This document shows, in pieces, positions 57,401 through 64,000 of a stretch of 64,000 nucleotides of DNA. Position numbers and translations under genes: made by a program. Within the stretch, counting starts at the first letter, position 1, and each line of letters opens with the position of its first letter. Where the stretch lies: the NCBI RefSeq assembly GCF_964199755.1, contig NC_133901.1, positions 11,299,556-11,363,555 on the forward strand. The letters are read 5' to 3'. Source of the DNA: Larus michahellis (Eukaryota > Chordata > Aves > Charadriiformes > Laridae). The notes beneath the pieces were generated by a model. That model did not search any database. It had not been told where the DNA came from and was given only the letters and a program-made list of their open reading frames with translations.

Positions 57401-60400
57401 GAGAGGGCGGCCTTTTGCTGCTGAGCCAGCACCTGTGCATATTGTTGTCTTCAAAAGAGAAGCAGAGAATCACTGGTATTTGTTCACTTGCTTACTTATA
57501 TAATGCCCAAGTTGCAGAAGTTGCATACTGATTCATTCTCCAGGACTAATGCCCACTGACCTATATAATGTACATGCTAAATACTAGAGGAAACCACAGG
57601 ATGGGGCCTTGGAAAGAATAAAAATACAACAAATCGGCCCACATGAGCACAACCAAATTTCTCCTCACCCTTAACTATGTCAACTGGTTATTGCTGTCCA
57701 ATGTTCCCCTTGTAAGCTGTGCGACACTACTTCCCTGTTTCTATAAGTTACATACAGATTGTTCCAATTAATTTGGCTATGATGACTGTCCACCTATACA
57801 GATCAATCTCTTCCTCAGTATGTCAAGGCATCCCCTAGGACAGGGGCAGGCTCTTGCCTCAACAAATCATGAGGTAACAATCAGTATCCAAAAGTCATAC
57901 TCATGGCACATGCTTTCAGGACCCCACAAACACACAGTCTATCTGGTTGCTTATTTTCCTCCAAGCTCCTACAAAGGAAGTTGTCAGGAACTCGCCAGAA
58001 CTGCACAACAGTCATCTTGGGCAAAAATGGATGACAAACTGCTTTCTCTAGCCGTTACCTTCCACTGATATTCAAAAAGCTGAGCAAGCAGGCCAAAAGT
58101 AAGTTCTGCCCTCTCCATCTCGAGTTTGAAAGACATGTAAGTCTTCCCCTGACTCCAAAACGCCTGAACTGCATTACAAGCACAGCTGGGATTCAGTTTG
58201 TCCATAACAGCTACCCATACAGTAGGTCTCACCGAAGCAGCTACGCATGACACCAAACCAGACTCTGAAAAGTGTGCCTGAGGTACCCACGCTCTGTCCT
58301 AATCCTGTAGGCTATCGAGCCTCTGGTGTCTGGGGACACAGACTATTGCTGCTGGAGGTGAAGCACTCCCAGCCCCAGTTGCCCAAGGAAACTGTGACAA
58401 GAAGCTGAACCCAGATGATTAAAAGGCAGAGCAGAACACAGGCACTGGAAGATCCCTGGGACTGGCAGTCTTACTGTATTAAAAGATGCTGATACTGAAG
58501 GTGCTGCATTTGGATCAGGGCCAGCTCTTGTTGTCTAGTCAGCCGCTCTTGGTCCAGCTCACCCTGTGTTTAGAAATAAACCATTCTGTTTTAATAACAC
58601 CACTAGTAGCATACTGCAAATGCAAGCAATGTAAAAGTTGGATTCTGAACTGAAACAACTAAAAAATATGGAGACAGAGATCAACATTTACAAACAAAGC
58701 TTGTAGTACAGTGACTGTGAAATACACATCACAGGACCAAGCCTTCCAGCAACAGACATGGCAAACCAAACATTTTTAAACTGAGTGCCTTTTCTCTTCT
58801 TAAAAAACGTAATTTAACAGAAGGTTCAACTTTGGTGCTTGGAGCACCTGGAACTCCAAGACAGAGCAGCTGAATCGAAAATAGTTCAATTTCCATTTGT
58901 TACAAGACTGTTTGAATACTGTAACTGTCACATAATTACCAGATGTGGAAGCGGTGCTGGACCTGGAGTGAAGGGAACCCTGCCCCACATTTTCATGATG
59001 TCTCCCAGCGGCTGGAAAGTCTCATCACAGGCTCTCTTGACCAACAGCGACATAGTGAAGTATCCGGCCTGGAACCACTCTGCCATCTCCTGATTGCTGA
59101 AAGGACCTGAAATAACACCAACCAATATACATGGGGGGAAGGGGAAGTAAGGCCAAGTTGAGTATACAGGAAACAAAGAGCATGGTGCTCGTTAAAGGGA
59201 GGCAGTTCCTCGCGTTTCTGTCCATCTCATCCACTTGTCTGGACAGACAATACATTCAAGGCTGGAGCGTCAACGCACATATCTAGATCTCTGCAGTGAC
59301 TACAGCATTCCCCCGGAGAGTCTTCTCTGAAAAGCGTGTGACTGCTTTCACCATGCGCTGGAGGGAGACGAGTCAGCTCCGAGACAAAAGCCAAGCAGCC
59401 ACGGTGGTGTGGAGCTTGGCCCAGCTAATACACATCCCGCCTTCCGGCAAAGCTCACTATCTCGGGCTCAGCATTGGGCTGACAACAGTTGCAACTCCCA
59501 GTTTGGACCTAAGCAGCATCCACGAGCTTACAGTGCTAAAAGCACCAGCTCTACTTTCCCCACATATATTGCACAGCTAATTTAACAATCTTATCCTGTT
59601 TCAACTCTTGCCTTCCAATCAGAGGAATCCATATCTTTTATAGAAGTTTTGCTTCTGGAACTTAGCAGATGAACAGATTCACCTCTGAGCGCAAGATTAC
59701 ATTTTTTAAGGTAACGAGGAAACCAGTTTCTCTTCCCCCTACCCCCCACCCCAAAAAGTGACACTCCTCCTTCTCCCTCTTTTTCCTGAGAAACATTTTG
59801 GTCACCGTCTCCAAAGGGGGATTCCTATATTAATTTCACATATCCAAATGGACACAGTCAATATAAAAAAAAAAATAGGTTTCTCAACAGAGTAAGAACT
59901 ATGTAAATACAAGTTTTGCAAACATATCTTCTGAAAAGCAAGAATGTTCAGCAATTCTTGCCATCTCTGTAAAAGTATCTTTAGAAGGTAATTCCTCCCA
60001 GAGAACATGGAATCACAAGAGGTATCCCAGGAAAAAAATACATGGGAGTGTTTACTTTTGGAGGTCACATTCAAGGAAGCACTTACTCCAGTGAAATGCT
60101 GTCGGATTGTCACTGAGCAATAAAGACCCAGCAACAACTAACATCCAGTTTGAAGCACACTGAGCACATAAAATCCACTTTATGGTTAGCATCCTTCAAA
60201 CTTAAAGGGGCAAGAAGAAAACCCTAAAAATACGTAATACCTGCAGAGAAAAGACTGGCATAGATCCCACGAATAACCCCCCCACAGATCCTATCTAGAG
60301 TTGATAGCCGTTCACACTAAACAGCATTAGCAAAGTACACCAAGTAAAGAACTCACTGCTTAATTGCATTTTTGGGAGGCAGCTATGCAGCTGCTAAAAC

Positions 60401-63400
60401 ACAGCCCTGAGACCTCGAAAAGAAAAGCACCTTCTGAAAGCAAAGATGCAAGTACCTATTCCAAAGGCCTGTTCCAACTTCCGTAAGAAAACCCAAACAA
60501 ACAAGGTATTTCTTAAGTGAAAACTGCAAGCATGAAACAGTTCATATTGTATGAACTTATAATGCACCGGCTGCAAGTGCCATTTGAACTGAGATTATGC
60601 GTGAGCACTGGCTTGGGAAAACTGGCTTTCTCTTTGCTCTAGATTCTAAACAAATGACCCTTCCCTGAATACTCAGTATCTTCAGGCTGAGACTAGAAAA
60701 CCGATTTCAATGTTTCTCATGCATTCTTCAACAACCTACTAAATGGTCACATTCTTCTTTTGTTTCCACCGTTGGCTGGAAATCTGAGTAACTACTGGCA
60801 TGAAAAACAGGTTTTAGTCTAACCTCAATTTACAGAAACACGAAGTGATGACAAAGCTTAGCCATGATAAAGTCTAATCCTGGACATTAGACATGCTGAG
60901 CTGGTGGGGGCAGTGATGAGTAGAAGATCTATTTTCAAAACTTAATTCTAGAATGATAAATTCCCTGTGTTGCTTTTGTAAAAACAAGCATCAGTATCTG
61001 TTGGCGGTAATCTTGTGAATAATTTTGTTCTGTGAAACAAAAGAGGAAGCGTAAAGGGCACAGACCTACCCTGAATTTCTCCTTGTGGATCTTTGTAGTA
61101 CCATTTCTGCATGGCTTCATGGAATAATGGCATAGAGGAACCCTTTGCTCTGTGCTCTTGAATTTTTGCTGCTAGTCTTTCATCATCAAGGGCACTGTCC
61201 TGCAGGTATGCCACCATTTTCTCTGCTTGCTGCAGGAGACATCAAAACCAGCAAGGAATACAGGAGTTAGATGTGTGCTTGCAGATTTGAAAGTGAGTGC
61301 ACCAAATACAACCACCTTCTACTACGCAGTGCTTAAGAGCGTACAGGGAATTACAGGCAACTCCAGGACTAGCATAGCTGCACCACCAACCCTGAGCTCA
61401 GCCCATCACCTTGTCAGAATCACGAATAAGCACAGTTCACCTGCCTATGTAAAGCTTTAAAACTACTTGCCGAGAGGGTCCCAGGCAGTACCATGGTGAA
61501 AAATACAACAGGTACGGGAGCGCTAGCCTGAAAAGTGCTCTATATCCCAGCTGTTACTGAACATTCACGAACTCAGTCTGCACTTTTACGTATGTTGGGG
61601 TTTTTTTTTGCTTTGTTTGTTGTGTTTAAACATATTGGGCACACTGTTTTATGATTCCTCAAGGCAAATGGCAAGGCTACTTGACAGTAGTCATAAGCAA
61701 TAGGATCTGTAGCTCTTTAACACTGGGTATAGTACCCTTATTCAGAAAAATACTACGGGGACTTGCATTATTCTCCAGAAAAATCATGGAGGGAAGAAAA
61801 GCAGTTTTCAGTATAGATTGTGGAGTGTAAAGTTTCAGCTGCATTTCTGGTTTTGTGGGCTTCAAATATTTTTTGCATTCCACATTCCTCCAGTCTCACC
61901 ATTGTCAACAACAAAGGAATTTGAGAAATTTTACCTGCTCTAGGTGTTTGAGGCCCTCTTCATCATCTGGGTCAGTGGGAATGTTGCCCATGCCTGGAGC
62001 AGCTGTGACAGGTGTCTGAACTGACCGCAGAGCAGGATTTGAATTGGAAACAGGAGGAGAAAGATGGGCAGGAGAAGCTGTGTCTGCAGAAATCTGTGGC
62101 AAAGGTTGAGCAACAGAAGCCAAATCTACAGAAAAATGTTAAAATTAGTTATCTTGAACATGAAAATAAATGAAAATTACTTTTAAGAACTTCATCGTAG
62201 AAAACATTCAACAACTCAAAATTAGCAGCAAAGCAAAAGTAATTTCAGATCTTCTGTATGTATGACTGCACATTGGTACTGTTTACGGCACAGGCACCCA
62301 ACTGAACTTCAAGGAACAAACAGTTTAGTTCTAACAGTGCAGAACTCAGCACACTTCAGCGTATCCCGTTCCCTGGCCATACACATTCTTCCAGACTGAA
62401 CAGCTCTACCACAATGAGACACCTCCACAACTAGCTCATGTTTCTCTAAACTGCGTTGCAATGTGAAGTACCAGTGAACTGCAAGCATTTGAGACAGCAT
62501 ATCCAACAAATCTTGTATTTATAAGACCAGCTGGTGAATTCCAGCTTTTCATCACCATAATCCAGTCCTCGCCTCTTAAAAGAGACCAAGACTAATCACA
62601 ATGAGTAATGGAAACTTACTAAATTTATCTATCAAGTTTATTACCTTCCCCTCTGTTGGACATTTTGGCTGGCGGTGTATTCTCCGTTCGATTCTCCTTA
62701 TCTTCTGTTTTTTCTGTTCTTTCTGGCACAGACTCTTCCTTCCTTTCAAAAAGGCTCGTCTGCAGCGGGTCTGGAGGCTGGGATTTTGGTGGTGTATCTG
62801 ACCTGGCAGCCGGTGAAGATGTTTGGACTGCTTCTTCCACTGCTTCTGTAACATTGCATGGTTCTACGTAACTGAATTAACGTAAATTCCACACTGCAGC
62901 ACAGAACAGATGCATGAGAACTCCCCCTTACCTGCCGCTACTCTATCTGTTTTCTCCCCCTCTTTCTTGGTGGTCTTTTCATGATCTTTGGCTTCTTCAT
63001 TGTGGCTCCCTTCAGAGTCGGATCTTTCTTCCCCTTCCTCCACAGGTCGGAAGTCCATCTCCTGTTCCTCAGGGATTGGCTCCTTCTGCACCTTCTACAA
63101 AAAGTCAACATAATCATCCATAATCCACCCGACGTAACAGGACATTTGCTCAAAGCGAACAAAGGGCCCAAGACAGCTTTTCACCTTTAAAGAGAGAAAC
63201 GCTCCAGAGGAGTCAAATGTTCCCATTTCTTCTTCCGCATCTTCTAAGCACCACTCAGGAAGACTGTCTCTGTCATCATCCATGCTGCCACTCCCACATC
63301 GTACTCGTCGATAACCCCGTTCATCATCTCGTTCCCGGAAATCAAATTCAAACCTCCGCCGTCGCTCCATGTGTTCTCGCCAGCCTGCAGAACGAGGGCC

Positions 63401-63402
63401 GT
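42378..63402 (-). CDS. GIGYF2: GIGYF2 (GRB10-interacting GYF protein 2), 3' 20 coding exons, 5' end off-window
   Basis: Translational repressor scaffold that pairs with 4EHP (EIF4E2) and is recruited through its GYF domain to Pro-rich ligands such as ZNF598 and TNRC6 (family knowledge). CDS (complement): 63402-63185, 63094-62932, 62845-62645, 62125-61935, 61229-61070, 59106-58940, 58563-58475, 57448-57341, 56785-56688, 56191-56091, 55280-55119, 50228-50070, 48847-48611, 48006-47884, 47249-47046, 46918-46713, 46410-46256, 44928-44759, 44383-44236, 42445-42378. All introns are GT-AG with matching phases. The 1041 residues seen hold a DDX6-binding-like segment (SLPEWCLED to [12 protein letters not shown]), the GYF domain (about 297-365), an E/R/Q-rich helical region (about 460-725), Gln tracts, and the C-terminus ending EIETLEDY. 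The human protein is about 1299 aa, so about 240 N-terminal residues, including the 4EHP-binding motif, lie right of the window. GIGYF1 is excluded by [10 protein letters not shown] and synteny. Confidence 0.97.
42446..44235 (-). other. GIGYF2: GIGYF2 last intron
   Basis: 1.8 kb intron, AT-rich. Contains an interrupted A/C-rich simple tract at about 42678-42731. No exon or RNA gene seen. Confidence 0.85.
44236..44383 (-). CDS. GIGYF2: GIGYF2 exon (window exon 19)
   Basis: Acceptor ttctctag, donor gtaagt. Encodes [20 protein letters not shown] through [18 protein letters not shown]; the Lys run is a possible nuclear/RNA-binding basic patch (inference). Confidence 0.98.
44384..44758 (-). other. 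GIGYF2: GIGYF2 intron between window exons 18 and 19
   Basis: Short intron, unique sequence, nothing else seen. Confidence 0.85.
44759..44928 (-). CDS. GIGYF2: GIGYF2 exon (window exon 18)
   Basis: Acceptor cttgcag, donor gtaaat. Encodes [20 protein letters not shown] through [15 protein letters not shown] and a run of only six Gln. From memory, the human orthologue carries a long polymorphic Gln/Pro tract at this point. Confidence 0.97.
44929..46255 (-). other. GIGYF2: GIGYF2 intron between window exons 17 and 18
   Basis: 1.3 kb intron. Contains a T-run (45384-45398) on the + strand; an open + frame at 45362-45907 matches no family. Nothing else seen. Confidence 0.85.
46256..46410 (-). CDS. 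GIGYF2: GIGYF2 exon (window exon 17)
   Basis: Acceptor tatctcag, donor gtaaga. Encodes [20 protein letters not shown] through [20 protein letters not shown]. Confidence 0.98.
46411..46712 (-). other. GIGYF2: GIGYF2 intron between window exons 16 and 17
   Basis: Short AT-rich intron; nothing else seen. Confidence 0.85.
46713..46918 (-). CDS. GIGYF2: GIGYF2 exon (window exon 16)
   Basis: Acceptor ttcaacag, donor gtagga. Encodes [20 protein letters not shown] through [20 protein letters not shown] and NKSNASL. This block is diagnostic for GIGYF2 over GIGYF1. Confidence 0.97.
47046..47249 (-). CDS. GIGYF2: GIGYF2 exon (window exon 15)
   Basis: Acceptor tgcaacag, donor gtacgt. Encodes [12 protein letters not shown], a 9-Gln run, [20 protein letters not shown] and a second Gln-rich run ending NRVRNTT. 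Confidence 0.95.
47250..47883 (-). other. GIGYF2: GIGYF2 intron between window exons 14 and 15
   Basis: 0.6 kb intron, unique sequence, nothing else seen. Confidence 0.85.
47884..48006 (-). CDS. GIGYF2: GIGYF2 exon (window exon 14)
   Basis: Acceptor tggcccag, donor gtaata. Encodes [20 protein letters not shown] then [20 protein letters not shown] and E. Confidence 0.98.
48007..48610 (-). other. GIGYF2: GIGYF2 intron between window exons 13 and 14
   Basis: 0.6 kb AT-rich intron, nothing else seen. Confidence 0.85.
48611..48847 (-). CDS. GIGYF2: GIGYF2 exon (window exon 13)
   Basis: Acceptor ctgggaag, donor gtaagg. Encodes [20 protein letters not shown] through [20 protein letters not shown] and K, 79 residues including an 8-Gln run. 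Confidence 0.95.
48848..50069 (-). other. GIGYF2: GIGYF2 intron between window exons 12 and 13
   Basis: 1.2 kb intron, unique sequence, nothing else seen. Confidence 0.85.
50070..50228 (-). CDS. GIGYF2: GIGYF2 exon (window exon 12)
   Basis: Acceptor aactccag, donor gtgaaa. Encodes [20 protein letters not shown] through [12 protein letters not shown], continuing the charged helix. Confidence 0.97.
50836..50922. repeat. Two-copy tandem duplication, 48-bp period
   Basis: ttttggccatccctaaatta plus tttaaatagcttccaata occurs twice, with ggccatccct starting at 50841 and 50889. The 38-39 bp core is identical in both copies, separated by a short 'aatgatggg' spacer. Confidence 0.92.
53150..53420 (-). 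mobile_element. Degraded CR1-like LINE reverse-transcriptase fragment
   Basis: The complement of about 53179-53245 reads [20 protein letters not shown], matching the conserved LDFSKAFDTVxHxxL reverse-transcriptase block of CR1-type non-LTR retrotransposons. Upstream (higher coordinates) the complement continues with recognisable 'gcatggatttatacagaggagatgatgctt...ttgattaacttcttttgagga' sequence but with in-frame stops. It is an old, broken fragment in the GIGYF2 intron, with no full ORF, 3' microsatellite tail or target-site duplication identified. Class assignment is from motif memory. Confidence 0.6.
55119..55280 (-). CDS. GIGYF2: GIGYF2 exon (window exon 11)
   Basis: Acceptor aattgtag, donor gtgagt. 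Encodes [20 protein letters not shown] through [10 protein letters not shown], 54 residues of charged single-helix/coiled coil. Confidence 0.97.
55281..56090 (-). other. GIGYF2: GIGYF2 intron between window exons 10 and 11
   Basis: 0.8 kb intron, nothing else seen. Confidence 0.85.
56091..56191 (-). CDS. GIGYF2: GIGYF2 exon (window exon 10)
   Basis: Acceptor ctatctag, donor gtcaga. Encodes [20 protein letters not shown] then [14 protein letters not shown]. The donor is a less common GT-CAGA form but the frame is exact. Confidence 0.95.
56192..56687 (-). other. GIGYF2: GIGYF2 intron between window exons 9 and 10
   Basis: 0.5 kb intron, nothing else seen. Confidence 0.85.
56688..56785 (-). 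CDS. GIGYF2: GIGYF2 exon (window exon 9)
   Basis: Acceptor tattgcag, donor gtaaga. Encodes [20 protein letters not shown] then [12 protein letters not shown]. Confidence 0.97.
56786..57340 (-). other. GIGYF2: GIGYF2 intron between window exons 8 and 9
   Basis: 0.55 kb intron, nothing else seen. Confidence 0.85.
57341..57448 (-). CDS. GIGYF2: GIGYF2 exon (window exon 8)
   Basis: Acceptor ttttgaag, donor gtgagt. Encodes [20 protein letters not shown] then [15 protein letters not shown]. The non-pyrimidine-rich acceptor is supported by the exact phase join to the previous exon. Confidence 0.95.
57449..58474 (-). other. GIGYF2: GIGYF2 intron between window exons 7 and 8
   Basis: 1 kb intron, nothing else seen. 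Confidence 0.85.
58475..58563 (-). CDS. GIGYF2: GIGYF2 exon (window exon 7)
   Basis: Acceptor aacacag, donor gtaaga. Encodes [20 protein letters not shown] then HLQYQHLLI, the start of the Gln-rich helix. Confidence 0.96.
58564..58939 (-). other. GIGYF2: GIGYF2 intron between window exons 6 and 7
   Basis: 0.38 kb intron, nothing else seen. Confidence 0.85.
58940..59106 (-). CDS. GIGYF2: GIGYF2 exon (window exon 6, GYF second half)
   Basis: Acceptor tatttcag, donor gtaatt. Encodes [20 protein letters not shown] and [20 protein letters not shown]. This completes the GPF-x4-M-x2-W-x3-GYF motif that binds PPG-phi ligands. Confidence 0.98.
59107..61069 (-). other. GIGYF2: GIGYF2 intron splitting the GYF domain
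   Basis: 2 kb AT-rich intron that interrupts the GYF domain within a Gly codon (GEIQ-G-PFS). No further gene or element recognised. Confidence 0.85.
61070..61229 (-). CDS. GIGYF2: GIGYF2 exon (window exon 5, GYF first half)
   Basis: Acceptor tcctgcag, donor gtaggt. Encodes [20 protein letters not shown], then [12 protein letters not shown], the first half of the GYF signature (W-x-Y). Confidence 0.98.
61230..61934 (-). other. GIGYF2: GIGYF2 intron between window exons 4 and 5
   Basis: 0.7 kb intron, nothing else seen. Confidence 0.85.
61935..62125 (-). CDS. GIGYF2: GIGYF2 exon (window exon 4)
   Basis: Acceptor ttctgtag, donor gtaaaa. Encodes [20 protein letters not shown] through [20 protein letters not shown]; Pro/Ser-rich, then the conserved acidic run before the GYF domain. 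Confidence 0.96.
62126..62644 (-). other. GIGYF2: GIGYF2 intron between window exons 3 and 4
   Basis: 0.5 kb intron, nothing else seen. Confidence 0.85.
62645..62845 (-). CDS. GIGYF2: GIGYF2 exon (window exon 3)
   Basis: Acceptor gttacag, donor gtaata. Encodes [20 protein letters not shown] through [20 protein letters not shown] and AKMSNRGE. Disordered charged linker, less conserved than its neighbours. Confidence 0.94.
62932..63094 (-). CDS. GIGYF2: GIGYF2 exon (window exon 2)
   Basis: Acceptor ttttgtag, donor gtaagg. Encodes [20 protein letters not shown] through [20 protein letters not shown] and EKTDRVAA; acidic linker. Confidence 0.97.
63185..63402 (-). CDS. GIGYF2: GIGYF2 exon (window exon 1)
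   Basis: Acceptor cgccttag, donor gtgaaa. Encodes [20 protein letters not shown] through [20 protein letters not shown] and AFLSLK. The Trp/Phe-containing acidic segment corresponds to the region reported to bind DDX6/Me31B in GIGYF proteins (family knowledge). Confidence 0.96.
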
Positions 63403-64000
63403 CTAAGGCGGGGGGAAAGTAACTTTACAAGACAGTCCCGGGGGTAGTAGCTTGCTTGGAAGGGTGAAGGGATGAGACAGTGACAGAAATTCAGAAAGCC
63501 CCTACAGGGTACAGTCCGCCTATGAACAACAGGCATCTTAAAGGACAAGGGAAAAGAAAAGGAGTATCTTACCATTAAGCGGGAGATTCAAATATTTGCC
63601 ACTGTATATCCCCACATCATAAATTGTATTATGAGCATTAAAAAAAAACACCTAAGGCTAAGAAAGCTGGGCTACGTAATCTAAAACACACTAGAGCATC
63701 AAAATAAGGCAAGCAACATTAGACGCTGATTGAAATTACTAGCTGTCACTGACTTGAATCTTTACTGGTGTCTTTATTTATAAAAGATTTTATATTTTCT
63801 TTTAGGCAATCTGCAAAATTTACATCCTGAACAAACCACCTCTGCCTTTTCCCTGGGAGGAAAGGGCTCAGAGACCATTTTGTGCATGTCCATGGAAAAC
63901 GGACTGATGGCTGTTCAAATACCTTTGACAGGACTGTTAAGTCTCTTGAATGGTAATTTTTTACCCATGGAATACCAAAACTTGGAATGATAATAAGGAA
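63403..64000 (-). other. GIGYF2: GIGYF2 intron reaching the right edge
   Basis: No further GIGYF2 exon recognised up to the window end. The first visible exon begins mid-codon, so upstream coding exons lie beyond 64000. Confidence 0.8.

Noticed and set aside
42378-63402. Assignment of the - strand gene to GIGYF1 instead of GIGYF2
   Set aside because: The [16 protein letters not shown] block, long Gln tracts, EIETLEDY terminus and SNORC/NGEF neighbours all fit GIGYF2.
46000-64000. KCNJ13 (Kir7.1) nested in a GIGYF2 intron
   Set aside because: Looked for because human KCNJ13 lies within GIGYF2. No + strand frame with a potassium-channel GYG filter or inward-rectifier signature occurs in these introns.

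Overview
This window is ordinary vertebrate chromosomal DNA, most likely from a bird. All coding exons are short and flanked by GT-AG introns. The decoded proteins match three neighbouring genes of human 2q37.1, in the same order and relative orientation: NGEF (+ strand here), SNORC (-) and GIGYF2 (-). The bird assignment is inferred from compact introns (20 GIGYF2 exons in 21 kb), the very GC-rich NGEF/SNORC half, a degraded CR1-like LINE fragment, and near-identity of the proteins to their amniote orthologues. I could not run a database search, so species is not resolved. Comparisons with human proteins are from memory.

Layout. Positions 1-1467 are GC/CpG-rich, with a degenerate G-rich tandem repeat, and lead into the first exon of the short NGEF isoform. 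NGEF (ephexin-1) runs 1468-26089 in 13 coding exons and appears complete for the short isoform (581 aa). It carries the autoinhibitory LYQEYR helix, a DH domain, a PH domain and an SH3 domain. A 3.1 kb non-coding stretch separates it from the convergent SNORC gene (29240-38140, 3 exons, 122 aa). SNORC encodes a signal peptide, a Ser-Gly-x-Gly glycosaminoglycan site, one membrane span and a KFSAS tail. Its poly(A) signal starts only 4 nt after its stop codon. A 36-bp, 8-copy minisatellite lies in its second intron. The 3' part of GIGYF2 (20 coding exons, 42378-63402) fills the rest on the - strand: the candidate DDX6-binding segment, the GYF domain, the long E/R/Q-rich helical region and the C-terminus. 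Its 5' exons lie beyond the right edge. Its 3' UTR is about 1.7 kb and contains long homopolymer G/C tracts.

The three genes are not a functional pathway. NGEF is a Rho-family GEF downstream of Eph receptors, SNORC is a cartilage transmembrane proteoglycan, and GIGYF2 is a 4EHP-partnered translational repressor. They share a conserved chromosomal neighbourhood only. There is a clear compositional change near 40 kb, GC-rich to the left and AT-richer to the right. I found no new biological system; the points worth a second look are repeats, RNA structures, UTR architecture and lineage differences in low-complexity protein segments.
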